The notes: generated by a model not told the origin, from the sequence alone. Positions 46,465 to 56,324 are shown, counted from the stretch's first letter. The stretch is DNA of 64,000 nucleotides from Clostridiales bacterium (GCA_029070965.1 JAIEBI010000022.1:1-64000); one strand, 5' to 3'. Numbers and translations are program-made.

Positions 46465-47474
46465 TGGGCGAAGTTTTTTTAGACGCATTTCTCGATACGC
46501 TGAAAGTGCTGCCGTTTTTGCTGATAATGAAGTTCAGTATCGAGATTTTGGAGTACAAATCCAACGTAAGAGTTCAAAAAGCTATGAGCGGCGGGTTCGC
46601 TCCGCTAATCGGCGCGACGGTCGGCATGGTGCCGCAGTGCGGGTTTTCGGTGGTGGCAACCGAGCTGTACACAAAACGCAAAATCGCCTTGGGTACGCTC
46701 CTTGCCGTGTACATAGCCACAAGCGACGAGGCGCTGCCCATAATGCTGTCCAGCTACGCCGGCGTTACCAAAATACTGCCGGTAATAATAATCAAAATAA
46801 TCTTTGCGCTTGTTGTCGGGTATATAGCATTTGCCGCACAAAAGCTTATGCAAAAGCGTAGTACGGCAACAGCCGAACAGACCGCCGCAACCGACGTGCA
46901 CGTAGACGAGCAGAGCCAAGAACATAGCCACGACGATGAGCATGACCACGAGCATGACCACGACGAGGAAACGCCACTACACATACACGGCTGTCACCAC
47001 CACAATATAGACGAGGACGAGTGGGATAGCAAGAACGCTACAAAAAAGCAAAAGGCAAAGCGCGTATTCGACTTGTACATAAAGCACCCGCTGTTGCACA
47101 CCGCAACCGTTATATTCTTTATATTTATCGTCAACGTGATTTTCGGCATAGCTGTGTATTACGTAGGCGAAAAGCGCATAGCGGAATTTATAGGTTCGAC
47201 GGGATATTTCCAGCCCGTGCTGGCGGGATTGGTGGGGCTTATACCCAACTGCGCCGCGTCGGTGGTGATTACCGAGCTGTACGTGGTAGGCGGGCTATCC
47301 TTGGGCGGCGCGGTAGCGGGATTGTGCGTGGGCGCGGGCATAGGCTACGCCGTGCTTGCCAAGCAAAACAAATCGGTAAAAAACACCGTGCTTGTAATCG
47401 CGATTATGTACGTCATTTCCGTCGCGCTGGGCATGATTATAAACGCCATGCCGCAAAGCATATTCGGACTGTAA
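46464..47474 (+). CDS. Putative 10-TM heavy-metal/manganese permease (ArsP-like) with His-rich loop
   Basis: Two repeated halves (VGMVPQCGFSVVATELY / VGLIPNCAASVVITELY), central HSHDDEHDHEHDHDEE...HIHGCHHH. Confidence 0.75.
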   Translation: MGEVFLDAFLDTLKVLPFLLIMKFSIEILEYKSNVRVQKAMSGGFAPLIGATVGMVPQCGFSVVATELYTKRKIALGTLLAVYIATSDEALPIMLSSYAGVTKILPVIIIKIIFALVVGYIAFAAQKLMQKRSTATAEQTAATDVHVDEQSQEHSHDDEHDHEHDHDEETPLHIHGCHHHNIDEDEWDSKNATKKQKAKRVFDLYIKHPLLHTATVIFFIFIVNVIFGIAVYYVGEKRIAEFIGSTGYFQPVLAGLVGLIPNCAASVVITELYVVGGLSLGGAVAGLCVGAGIGYAVLAKQNKSVKNTVLVIAIMYVISVALGMIINAMPQSIFGL

Positions 47475-47502
47475 TTGCACGTCGCTAATTACAATCTTTG
47501 TC

Positions 47503-47540
47503 TTGACAATAAAAGCGTTTTATATTATACTGTGCGTATG
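47503..47540 (+). promoter_or_regulatory. Consensus promoter placing the TSS at the dnaX ATG (leaderless)
   Basis: TTGACA 47503-08, 17-nt spacer, TATACT 47526-31, ATG 47538. Confidence 0.65.
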
Positions 47541-49286
47541 GCTACATTGTACAGAAAATATCGGTCGCAAAGGTTTGAGGACGTTATTGGGCAAGACCCA
47601 ATCGTCACCACGCTGACCAACCAAATCAAGCTCAATCGTATCGGACACGCGTATTTGTTTACCGGCAGTCGCGGCGTTGGCAAAACGTCGTGTGCGCGTA
47701 TTTTTGCGCGTGCTGTCAACTGCCTGCATCCCGTAAACGGCAGTCCGTGCGGGGAATGCGAGGCGTGTAAAAAACTCGCTTCCGACAACGTGGATATTAT
47801 TGAAATGGACGCCGCGTCCAACAACGGCGTGGACGACGCGCGCGATATTAGGGAGAAGGTAAAGTACCTGCCCGTTGCGTGCAAGTACAAGGTGTACATT
47901 ATCGATGAGGTTCATATGCTGACGGGCGGTGCGTTTAACGCGCTGTTAAAGACGATAGAGGAGCCGCCCGAGCACGTTATATTCATACTAGCAACCACCG
48001 AGCCGCAAAAGCTGCCGCAGACCATTTTGTCGCGGTGCATAAGGTTCGATTTCAGGCTTGTTCCCACCGATATTCTTGCCAAGCACATAGCGCGCATTTA
48101 CGACGCGGAAGGCATTATGTACACATACGAGGCCGCCGAGGAAATTGCGCGGTTGGGCGAGGGCAGTGTGCGCGACGCTCTGTCCGTTGCCGACACGCTC
48201 GCTTCCGCCGCCGAAAAGATTACGCCCGAGGTAGTGCTTGCACTCACCGGCGCGGGCGACAACGCGGCAATCGCGGGGCTGTTCGACAATACCGCGTCGC
48301 GCGACCTTACGGGCGTGCTTACCGTTATCGATAAACTCGTAAAAAGCGGCAAGTCCATGTCGGCGGTGTGCCGTCAGCTAATCGACTACACGCGCAACGT
48401 TTTGGTGTGCAAGTCGGTAGGCAAGGACAAGGCTGTCGCGGGCGGACTGATAAACGCCGACAAAGCCACCGTGCAAAGCATAGCGCAGTCGGCGGACAAG
48501 TATACTATGTCCGAGATTTCGCGCATACTTACCGAGCTGGGCAACGCCGAGAACGGACTTAAATATTCGGTCAACCCGCGCGTGTTTTTGGAAACGGCGC
48601 TCATCAAGACGGTGTGCGGCGGACAAAAAGAAGACGATATTTTGCGCAGACTTACCGCGCTTGAAAACTCCGTAGGCAATCCTACGGAGCAAAAAAAAAA
48701 TATTGAAGTAACACCGCCTACGGCGACTGCCGCACCTATTAGTGCGCCGCAAAAGCCGTCGGCGCCAAAGCCTGCGGAAAACAAAGCGATGCCGCGTGAA
48801 TACGAACCCGAGCCGCCGCCCGACATATACGCACCGCCGCCGCCCGAGCCTGCGCCTATGCGCACTGTCGAAAAGCCGCGGGCAAAATTTGCGGCTGCGG
48901 GCAGGGATGTTGTTGCCGCCGACGAGGGCGAGTTTTGGCATTTAAAGGCTACGGCGGAGCAGGGGTTGGAGCTTCAAGGCAAAATAGTGCGTTCTTTACG
49001 TAAGTCGGACGCGCCCGCCTCGGCGCGCGTCATGCGGCTGTTGTCGCACGGCGTTACCGTGCGCGAGCGCGACGAATATATTGCGTTCGTTTCGCCCGAC
49101 GACGTGTTTTTGGCGATGGGCGATCCGAGCGTAAAGGGCGTGCTCGAGCAGACGCTTGACGCTTTGGGAGTGAAAAAGCGCGCCCGTATAGAACGCACCG
49201 AGGATGACCTGTATCAGCAGGACATAGCAAAGGCTAAAATTTTATTTTCGCGTGACGGCGTGTTTGAAAGCACATTCATCGCGTGA
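47538..49286 (+). CDS. dnaX: DNA polymerase III subunit gamma/tau
   Basis: YRKYRSQRFEDVIGQ, GSRGVGKTSCARIFA, IDEVHMLTGGAFNALLKTIEEPP. Confidence 0.96.
   Translation: MATLYRKYRSQRFEDVIGQDPIVTTLTNQIKLNRIGHAYLFTGSRGVGKTSCARIFARAVNCLHPVNGSPCGECEACKKLASDNVDIIEMDAASNNGVDDARDIREKVKYLPVACKYKVYIIDEVHMLTGGAFNALLKTIEEPPEHVIFILATTEPQKLPQTILSRCIRFDFRLVPTDILAKHIARIYDAEGIMYTYEAAEEIARLGEGSVRDALSVADTLASAAEKITPEVVLALTGAGDNAAIAGLFDNTASRDLTGVLTVIDKLVKSGKSMSAVCRQLIDYTRNVLVCKSVGKDKAVAGGLINADKATVQSIAQSADKYTMSEISRILTELGNAENGLKYSVNPRVFLETALIKTVCGGQKEDDILRRLTALENSVGNPTEQKKNIEVTPPTATAAPISAPQKPSAPKPAENKAMPREYEPEPPPDIYAPPPPEPAPMRTVEKPRAKFAAAGRDVVAADEGEFWHLKATAEQGLELQGKIVRSLRKSDAPASARVMRLLSHGVTVRERDEYIAFVSPDDVFLAMGDPSVKGVLEQTLDALGVKKRARIERTEDDLYQQDIAKAKILFSRDGVFESTFIA
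48668..48711 (+). promoter_or_regulatory. Candidate programmed slippage/frameshift element in dnaX
   Basis: CTCCGTAGG-caat-CCTACGGAG stem, then A10 (48691-48700), with stops in both other frames at 48704 and 48709. Confidence 0.65.
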
Positions 49287-49422
49287 TACGGGCTACGTGC
49301 GACAATCCGCCTCGGTCACGTAGGTGGGTCTACGCTCCCTTCGGCGGCTCGCCGCCTGTTGCCCGTCTGACGCGCGACTGAGCTTTCAAAGCATTACGAT
49401 AAGGAGGTCTCATTCATATAAT

Positions 49423-51261
49423 ATGCAATACGGAATGGTAAGAGTGGGTGCGTACACGCCCGAAATAAAGGTAGGTAATCCCGATTACAACGGCAAAGCG
49501 ATAATAGAGCTGATTAAGCGCGCCGCGGAATTAGGTGTGGAGATTGCCGTATTCCCCGAACTGTGCATATGCGGCTACACGTGCGCCGATTTGTTTTTTA
49601 CGCGCGAGCTTTTGAAAAAGACGGTGAAGGCGGTAAATGCTGTCGCCGCCGCCGTGCCCTCCGATATGGTTGCGGTTGTAGGTGCGCCGGTAGAGCAAAA
49701 CGGCAGACTGTACAACTGTGCCGTCGTTATGGCGGACGGAAAGATTTTAGGCATTGTGCCCAAGACCGAATTGCCCGATTACGGCGAGTTTTACGAAAAG
49801 CGGTATTTTACTCCCGCCTTTGACGGAGTTATAACAAGCGACGATTACGGCGTGCCTATGGGTAACGTTTTGTTTAAGTGCAAGGATTATTCCGACCTCG
49901 TACTCGGCTGCGAAATTTGCGAGGATATGTGGACGGACGTTCCGCCGTCGGTGCAAATGTGTCGTGCGGGCGCGACGGTTATTGCCAATCTTTCGGCGTC
50001 CGACGAGGTTGTCGGCAAAGCCGAATACCGCGAGCTGCTTGTAAAAAGCATATCGGGCAGGCAACATTGCGCATACGTTTATGCGGACGCCGGCGCGGGC
50101 GAATCGTCCACCGACGTGGTGTTTTCTGGTCACAACATAATAGCCGAAAACGGCGGCATAATTGACGACAGCGATCCCTTTGATGGCGACAACGCTATGG
50201 CGGATATAGATATCGAGCGGCTTATATACGATCGTCGCAAGATAGGCGTTAAGCCCTCCGACAAGCATTACGAGCTTATAACCTTCAAGCTGGGCGACAA
50301 AATGCGCGGCGAGCGCATTTGCCGTCAAGTATACCGTTATCCATTCGTTCCCACGGACGAGTTCCATTACCGTGCCGAGCTTATTATATCAATGCAGGCG
50401 GCGGGCCTTAAAAAACGCTTTGCCGCAACCAAGGCTGACGCGCTTGTTTTGGGCGTGTCGGGCGGACTGGATTCGGCGCTTGCGCTGCTCGTTTGCAACA
50501 ACGCTGTCGGTAGGGACAAGATAACGGCGGTTACAATGCCGTGCTTTGGCACGACCGCGCGCACAAAAAGCAATGCCGAAAGGCTGTGCGCCGCGCTCGG
50601 CATAAAGATTAAAGTAATAGATATAAAGGACACGGTAAACAGTCACCTCGCCGACATAGATCACAAAAAGACGGACGTGGTGTACGAAAACGCGCAGGCG
50701 CGCGTGCGCACCATGACACTGTTCGACCTTGCCAACAAGATAAACGGCTTGGTTGTGGGTACGGGGGACATGAGCGAGCTTGCGCTCGGCTGGTGTACGT
50801 ACAACGGCGACCATATGTCGTCGTACGGCGTGAACGCAGGCGTGCCCAAAACTCTTGTAAAGCACCTTATCGCATACGAAGCGGAGCGTTTGGGCGGCGA
50901 AGCCAAGGCTGTGCTTACCGACATATTGAACACCGATATTTCGCCCGAGCTGTTGCCTGCGGACAAAGACGGAAAGATCGCGCAAAAGACCGAGGACATT
51001 TTGGGTAAGTACGACCTTTTGGACTTTATAATGTACTATTACTGCCGTTACGGCTTTACGCGTAAAAAGATAGAGTTTTTGTTAAAGACCGCATTCTACG
51101 ACGTGGCGGACGAACAAATACAAAAGGCGCTCGACACATTCTTTAAGCGGTTTTTCATGTCGCAGTTCAAGCGTTCTTGTATGCCCGACGGCGTTAAAAT
51201 CGGCTCGGTGTCATTCTCGCCGCGCTCGGATTTTAGGTTGCCGAGCGATATAGAGAATTAA
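49423..51261 (+). CDS. nadE: Glutamine-dependent NAD+ synthetase
   Basis: Nitrilase domain (FPELCICGYTCADLF) plus LGVSGGLDSALALLV synthetase motif. Confidence 0.94.
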   Translation: MQYGMVRVGAYTPEIKVGNPDYNGKAIIELIKRAAELGVEIAVFPELCICGYTCADLFFTRELLKKTVKAVNAVAAAVPSDMVAVVGAPVEQNGRLYNCAVVMADGKILGIVPKTELPDYGEFYEKRYFTPAFDGVITSDDYGVPMGNVLFKCKDYSDLVLGCEICEDMWTDVPPSVQMCRAGATVIANLSASDEVVGKAEYRELLVKSISGRQHCAYVYADAGAGESSTDVVFSGHNIIAENGGIIDDSDPFDGDNAMADIDIERLIYDRRKIGVKPSDKHYELITFKLGDKMRGERICRQVYRYPFVPTDEFHYRAELIISMQAAGLKKRFAATKADALVLGVSGGLDSALALLVCNNAVGRDKITAVTMPCFGTTARTKSNAERLCAALGIKIKVIDIKDTVNSHLADIDHKKTDVVYENAQARVRTMTLFDLANKINGLVVGTGDMSELALGWCTYNGDHMSSYGVNAGVPKTLVKHLIAYEAERLGGEAKAVLTDILNTDISPELLPADKDGKIAQKTEDILGKYDLLDFIMYYYCRYGFTRKKIEFLLKTAFYDVADEQIQKALDTFFKRFFMSQFKRSCMPDGVKIGSVSFSPRSDFRLPSDIEN

Positions 51262-51342
51262 GAATTAAGAATTTGATAATGTCTTGATTTTTTCTTGATA
51301 ATAGTGTACAATGTAAAGGAATATTGATATAGGAGAAAACAG

Positions 51343-52545
51343 TTGGAAATAGCAAAGCGCGCAAAACAGATTTCGCCGTCGTTGACGTTGGAGATAACGG
51401 CGCGAGCGAAAAAGATGAAAGCGGACGGTATGCGCGTGGTTTCGTTTGCGGTGGGCGAGCCCGATTTCGACACGCCCGATTATATCGTTAACGCGGGGCG
51501 GGAGGCGCTGGACAAGGGTTTTACCAAGTATACGCCCGTCGCCGGTATACCCGCGCTCAAAGCCGCTATTTGCCAAAAGCTGAAAAACGACAACGCGCTT
51601 GATTACGAGCCCGCCGATATTGTGGTGAGCAGCGGCGCCAAGCATTCGCTGTTCAACGCGTTTATGGCGATACTCGACCAAGGCGACGAGGTGATTATTC
51701 CGTCGCCGTACTGGCTTAGCTATCCCGAAATCGTCAAGATGGCGGGTGGCGTTCCCGTATTTGTTCAAACCAAACCCGAAAACAGCTTTAAGATAACACC
51801 CGCCGAGCTCGAGAGTGCGATAACCGATAAGACCAAAGCGTTTATACTGAACAACCCCAACAACCCGACGGGCGCGGTGTACACCCAAAGCGAGATTAGC
51901 GGGCTGGCACAGATACTGGAAAAGCACGATATTTTTGTCGTGTCCGACGAGATTTACGAAAAGCTTACGTACAGTGGCAAGCACTGTTCGATAGCGGCGT
52001 ATTCGGATATTCTTAAAGAGCGCACAATCCTGATAAACGGATTTAGCAAAAGCTATGCTATGACGGGCTGGCGTATGGGATATGCGGCCGCGGCGGGGCA
52101 TATTGCTTATGCTATGTCGTCCATGCAAAGCCACAGCACGTCCAACGCCAATTCCATAGCGCAGTACGCTTCGGTGGCTGCGCTTACCGACAAGGTCCAC
52201 GGCGAAGCCTTTTTAAGCGAGATGAAAGCGACCTTTGCAGCCCGTCGGGATTTGATGACGGCGCGGCTTAAAAAGCTTGGCGTTGACTTTATACAGCCCG
52301 AGGGCGCGTTTTACGTTATGGCGTCGGTGGGCAAGTTTATAGGTAAGCAATGTGACGGACGGCTTATAACTTCGGCGTTCGACTTTGCCTCGGTATTGCT
52401 CGAAAAAGCACTGGTCGCCGTCATTCCGTGCGAAAGCTTCGGCGCTCCCGAATACATTCGGTTTTCTTACGCCGCGTCGGAAAGCGATATCGAGCATGGG
52501 CTTGACGCCATCGGCGAGTTTATATCCAAGTTACAAGATAAATAA
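51343..52545 (+). CDS. Class I pyridoxal-phosphate aminotransferase (AspC-like)
   Basis: FNNPNNPTG-type LNNPNNPTGAVY, INGFSKSYAMTGWRMGY; TTG start. Confidence 0.93.
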   Translation: MEIAKRAKQISPSLTLEITARAKKMKADGMRVVSFAVGEPDFDTPDYIVNAGREALDKGFTKYTPVAGIPALKAAICQKLKNDNALDYEPADIVVSSGAKHSLFNAFMAILDQGDEVIIPSPYWLSYPEIVKMAGGVPVFVQTKPENSFKITPAELESAITDKTKAFILNNPNNPTGAVYTQSEISGLAQILEKHDIFVVSDEIYEKLTYSGKHCSIAAYSDILKERTILINGFSKSYAMTGWRMGYAAAAGHIAYAMSSMQSHSTSNANSIAQYASVAALTDKVHGEAFLSEMKATFAARRDLMTARLKKLGVDFIQPEGAFYVMASVGKFIGKQCDGRLITSAFDFASVLLEKALVAVIPCESFGAPEYIRFSYAASESDIEHGLDAIGEFISKLQDK

Positions 52546-52566
52546 CCATAAAGGAGTGTATATATT

Positions 52567-52968
52567 ATGATTTCTGTTATCTACGGTACCAAAGGAACGG
52601 GCAAAACCCAGCGCGTCATGGACGCCGCCAATGCCGCCGTCGAAAACGCAACCGGTCAGGTGGTTTTTATCACCGACAACAACCAGTCGCTCGGGCTTAA
52701 TCCCAACATTCGGTTTGTAAACGTTGCGGAGTACGGCGTAAGAAATACATACGAGCTTAGCGGGTTCTTAAAGGGCATGCTCGCCACCAATTTCGATATA
52801 CAGTTTGTGTTTATAGACGGGCTTAACAGGCTGCTTAACGTCGATCCCGAAACGCTCAAACCCATTTTCGACACGATGGAAAAGTTTACCGAAACCGAAT
52901 TTACGGCCACCGTTTCGGGCGATAAGCTTCCCAATTTCTTCAATAAGTTCAATATAATCAATGCTTAA
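52567..52968 (+). CDS. Small P-loop protein of unknown function
   Basis: VIYGTKGTGKTQRV Walker A, IQFVFIDGLNRLL Walker B-like. Confidence 0.65.
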   Translation: MISVIYGTKGTGKTQRVMDAANAAVENATGQVVFITDNNQSLGLNPNIRFVNVAEYGVRNTYELSGFLKGMLATNFDIQFVFIDGLNRLLNVDPETLKPIFDTMEKFTETEFTATVSGDKLPNFFNKFNIINA

Positions 52969-54397
52969 TTACACTTCAACCCGCGACGCGTCGGTGAGCG
53001 TTGACGGAGCGACCGCGGTGCTGAACGGCTTTGCGCCCGACGGCGGACTGTACGTGCCGAGCGGGCTCCCCGTGCTTAATTACACGGATATGCTCGACCT
53101 CGATTACGCGGCGCGCGTAGAAAAAACGCTCAAAGCGTTTTTCGATTTCGACGTAGGCGGGATAGCCAAGCAAACGTTCGGCGGTGAGGACGACCCCGCG
53201 CCCACCGTCAAAGTTGACGACAACGCGTTTGTGTCCGAGCTGTGGCATGGCAAAAGCCATTCGTCCAAGGACATGGCGCTTGCGCTTTTGCCTGAGCTTA
53301 TCAGGCGCGCCAAAGCGGCAAAGAATATAACGTCTACCACGCTGATACCGATAGCCACTGCCGGCGATATAGGCAAGGCGGCGGCGCTTGCATTCGACAA
53401 AGCGGAGGATATGCGGCTATGCGTGTTTTATCCGCAGGACGGAATGAGCGATTTGCAGCTGCGCGAGCTACGGTCTATCGACCAAAGTAACGTTACCATT
53501 GTGGGCGTAAGCTCGGACTACGACGGGCTGCAAGCGGCGGTCAAATCGGTGTTGACCGACGGCAGTTTAAACGCCGCGCTCGGTGAGAATAATATTACCT
53601 TGTCGTCGGCTAACTCCGTCAATATCGGCACGGTAGTGCCGCAAATCGCTTACTATTATTCGGCGTACTGCGACCTTGTAAATTCGGGCGAAATATCGGC
53701 GGGCGACAAGATAGATTTTGTAATGCCCGTCGGCAATTTCGGCGGAATGATAGCAGGCTACTACGCATCCAAAATGGGCTTGCCTATCAATAAGCTGGCG
53801 ATTGCGGCAACAAATTTTACCGCGCTTATCGACTTTATAAATTCGGGCGGGTACGACATAAACAGCATGACGAGCCGCCACGACGCACCCTTGCTCGGCA
53901 ACCTCGAACGGTTGATTTTCGGCATAAGCGGCAACGACGCACCGCTTACCGCCGCACGCATGGACGAGTTAAGGTCCAACGGCAGGTTTTCGGTAACGGA
54001 AGAGGAAATACACACGCTGCGCTCCTATCTTGCCGGCGGCACAGCGGACATGGACGACGCGCTGGACGTTATAGCGGACTTGTTTGAGGAATACGGATAT
54101 CTTGCCAACACCCACACCGCGGCGGCATACGCCGTTGCAATCGACAGGGATTTTGTTCATCCCACGGTAGTGCTGTCCATATCCAGTCCATACAGGTCGG
54201 CAAAGTACGTAATGACAGCGCTCGGTGAAAAAATTCCGCATGACGGTGGCAAGCTTATGCGGCAAATGGAGGACGTGACAGCCCTTCCCGCGCCCGAGGA
54301 CTTGATAGCCGTGTATTCGGCAAAGCAAATACACAACGACGTCATACCGCCGCAGGATATATTTAAGTTTTTGACCGAGCGGTATTGCAAAAATTAA
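52961..54397 (+). CDS. thrC: Threonine synthase
   Basis: YTSTRDASVSVDGATAVLNGFAPDGGLYVP, ELWHGKSHSSKDMALALLP. Confidence 0.93.
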   Translation: MLNYTSTRDASVSVDGATAVLNGFAPDGGLYVPSGLPVLNYTDMLDLDYAARVEKTLKAFFDFDVGGIAKQTFGGEDDPAPTVKVDDNAFVSELWHGKSHSSKDMALALLPELIRRAKAAKNITSTTLIPIATAGDIGKAAALAFDKAEDMRLCVFYPQDGMSDLQLRELRSIDQSNVTIVGVSSDYDGLQAAVKSVLTDGSLNAALGENNITLSSANSVNIGTVVPQIAYYYSAYCDLVNSGEISAGDKIDFVMPVGNFGGMIAGYYASKMGLPINKLAIAATNFTALIDFINSGGYDINSMTSRHDAPLLGNLERLIFGISGNDAPLTAARMDELRSNGRFSVTEEEIHTLRSYLAGGTADMDDALDVIADLFEEYGYLANTHTAAAYAVAIDRDFVHPTVVLSISSPYRSAKYVMTALGEKIPHDGGKLMRQMEDVTALPAPEDLIAVYSAKQIHNDVIPPQDIFKFLTERYCKN

Positions 54398-54420
54398 ATT
54401 TTATAAATATTACAACCATT

Positions 54421-55443
54421 ATGAACGAACAAAATTTACAGCAAAATACGGAAAAGCGCAAGCGCGTGTTTTCCGCCATAAAACCCACGGGCAACCCCAC
54501 GCTCGGCAACTACCTCGGCGCTATGAAATACTGGGGGGATATGGGCAAGGATTGCGACACCTTGTTTGCCGTTGCCGATTTGCACGCCATTACCGTTGCC
54601 ATCGAGCCCAAAGAGCTCAGGGAAAACAGTAAGCGGCTTTTTGCGCTATTGATTGCCGTCGGTATCAATCCCGAGCGCGACGTAGTCTTTTTGCAGTCGC
54701 ACGTAACCGCGCACGCCGAGCTCAGCTGGTTGTTGAACAACTACACAATGTTCGGCGAAGCGAGCCGCATGACGCAGTTCAAGGACAAGAGCAAAAAGAA
54801 CCCCGACAATATCAACGTCGGGCTGTTTGATTATCCCGTGCTTATGGCGGCGGACATATTGCTGTACCAAGCGGATATCGTGCCTGTCGGCGAGGACCAG
54901 CTTCAACATGTCGAGCTTTGCCGCACGATAGCCAATAGATTTAACAACCGTTACAGTCCCACCTTTACCGTGCCCGTGGGCAAGATACCCACGTACGGCG
55001 CGCGCATACACTCGCTGTCCGACCCCACGGCTAAGATGGGAAAAAGCGACGGCGAGGGCGACGGCTCTATATTCATACTGGATACGCCCGACGCAATTAT
55101 GCGTAAGTTCAAGCGCGCCGTCACCGACTGCGGTACCGAGATAAAGGCGAGCGAGGACAAGGCGGGTATAAGCAACTTGCTCACCATTTATGCGGCGGAA
55201 AACGACATCACTATCGAACAAGCGGAGCGCGAGTTCGCAAACTGCTCGTACGCCGAATTTAAAAAGCGGGTGGGCGAGGCGACTGTGGAAACGCTCAGGC
55301 CGATACGCGAAAAGTACGAAAAGCTGCGCAGCGACGACAACGCGCTTTGCGAGCTTATGAAAATGGGCGCGCAAAAGGCGGCGTACCTCGCGCGCAAAAC
55401 GCTCGACAAGGTTTACAAAAAAATCGGGTTTGTACGCGTATAA
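54421..55443 (+). CDS. trpS: Tryptophanyl-tRNA synthetase
   Basis: SAIKPTGNPTLGNYLGAMKYW, KMGKSDGE. Confidence 0.95.
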   Translation: MNEQNLQQNTEKRKRVFSAIKPTGNPTLGNYLGAMKYWGDMGKDCDTLFAVADLHAITVAIEPKELRENSKRLFALLIAVGINPERDVVFLQSHVTAHAELSWLLNNYTMFGEASRMTQFKDKSKKNPDNINVGLFDYPVLMAADILLYQADIVPVGEDQLQHVELCRTIANRFNNRYSPTFTVPVGKIPTYGARIHSLSDPTAKMGKSDGEGDGSIFILDTPDAIMRKFKRAVTDCGTEIKASEDKAGISNLLTIYAAENDITIEQAEREFANCSYAEFKKRVGEATVETLRPIREKYEKLRSDDNALCELMKMGAQKAAYLARKTLDKVYKKIGFVRV

Positions 55444-56312
55444 TGTACGGCTACGTTGTTCCCGACAAATCGACGCTTCGGGCAAGCGATTTTGTGCTGT
55501 ACCGATCGTTCTATTGCGGAATGTGCTGTCAAACGGGTGTGCTGTACGGCAATATGCCGCGGTTTACCACCAACTATGACTTTGCCTTTTTTTCGGCATT
55601 GCTGCACGACTATTCCGCGCAAAACGTGGTTATAGAGGAGCACGGCTGCATACTCAATCCCAAAAAGAAGGCGATACTCCAACCCAATCCGCTCTTGGAA
55701 CGGCTTGTTGCCGCCAACATACTTTTGTCCTACCAAAAGGCGGACGACGGCGTTATCGACGGCGACGGCGTTAAGTATAGGATTGTGCGGCGTATGCTGA
55801 AAAAGCCGTTCCGCGCGGCAAAAAAGGCGTATCCGCAAATTTACGAAGCGATAGAAAAGGCGTATGCGGCGCAGCGAAAAGTGGAAAAATCGGGTGTAAA
55901 CAGCATAGACCGCGCCGCCGATCCGTTTGCGTCGCTGCTCAAAAAACTGCCCGAATTGATTTTGGGCGTGCAAACAGATGACAATCTTAAAGGACTGTGT
56001 TATAATATAGGTAAGTTTGTTTACCTTGCCGACGCGCTGGACGACATAACCGAGGACAGCAAGCACAAGCGGTACAATCCGTTTTTGGCGGCGTACGGCA
56101 ACTTTACAAACAGGAAAGGCTTTATTGCCGAACACAAGGACAAGCTGGAATTTTGCTTTAACGGTATTTGCGCGCGTGCGCAGGAATGTTTTAGCGGAAT
56201 GAGGTTTACGCAAAGCTACGGATTGCTTCGCAACATAGTTTTCGACGGACTGCCGAGCAAAGCAAAAGAGTTGCTTAATTCAGAAAAAAAGCTAAAAAGT
56301 CCTCGTGTTTAA
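55443..56312 (+). CDS. DUF5685-like protein
   Basis: MYGYVVPDKSTLRASDFVLYRSFYCGMCCQTGVLYG...RFTTNYDF; ATG overlaps trpS stop. Confidence 0.7.
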   Translation: MYGYVVPDKSTLRASDFVLYRSFYCGMCCQTGVLYGNMPRFTTNYDFAFFSALLHDYSAQNVVIEEHGCILNPKKKAILQPNPLLERLVAANILLSYQKADDGVIDGDGVKYRIVRRMLKKPFRAAKKAYPQIYEAIEKAYAAQRKVEKSGVNSIDRAADPFASLLKKLPELILGVQTDDNLKGLCYNIGKFVYLADALDDITEDSKHKRYNPFLAAYGNFTNRKGFIAEHKDKLEFCFNGICARAQECFSGMRFTQSYGLLRNIVFDGLPSKAKELLNSEKKLKSPRV

Positions 56313-56324
56313 AAGGAGTTGACT

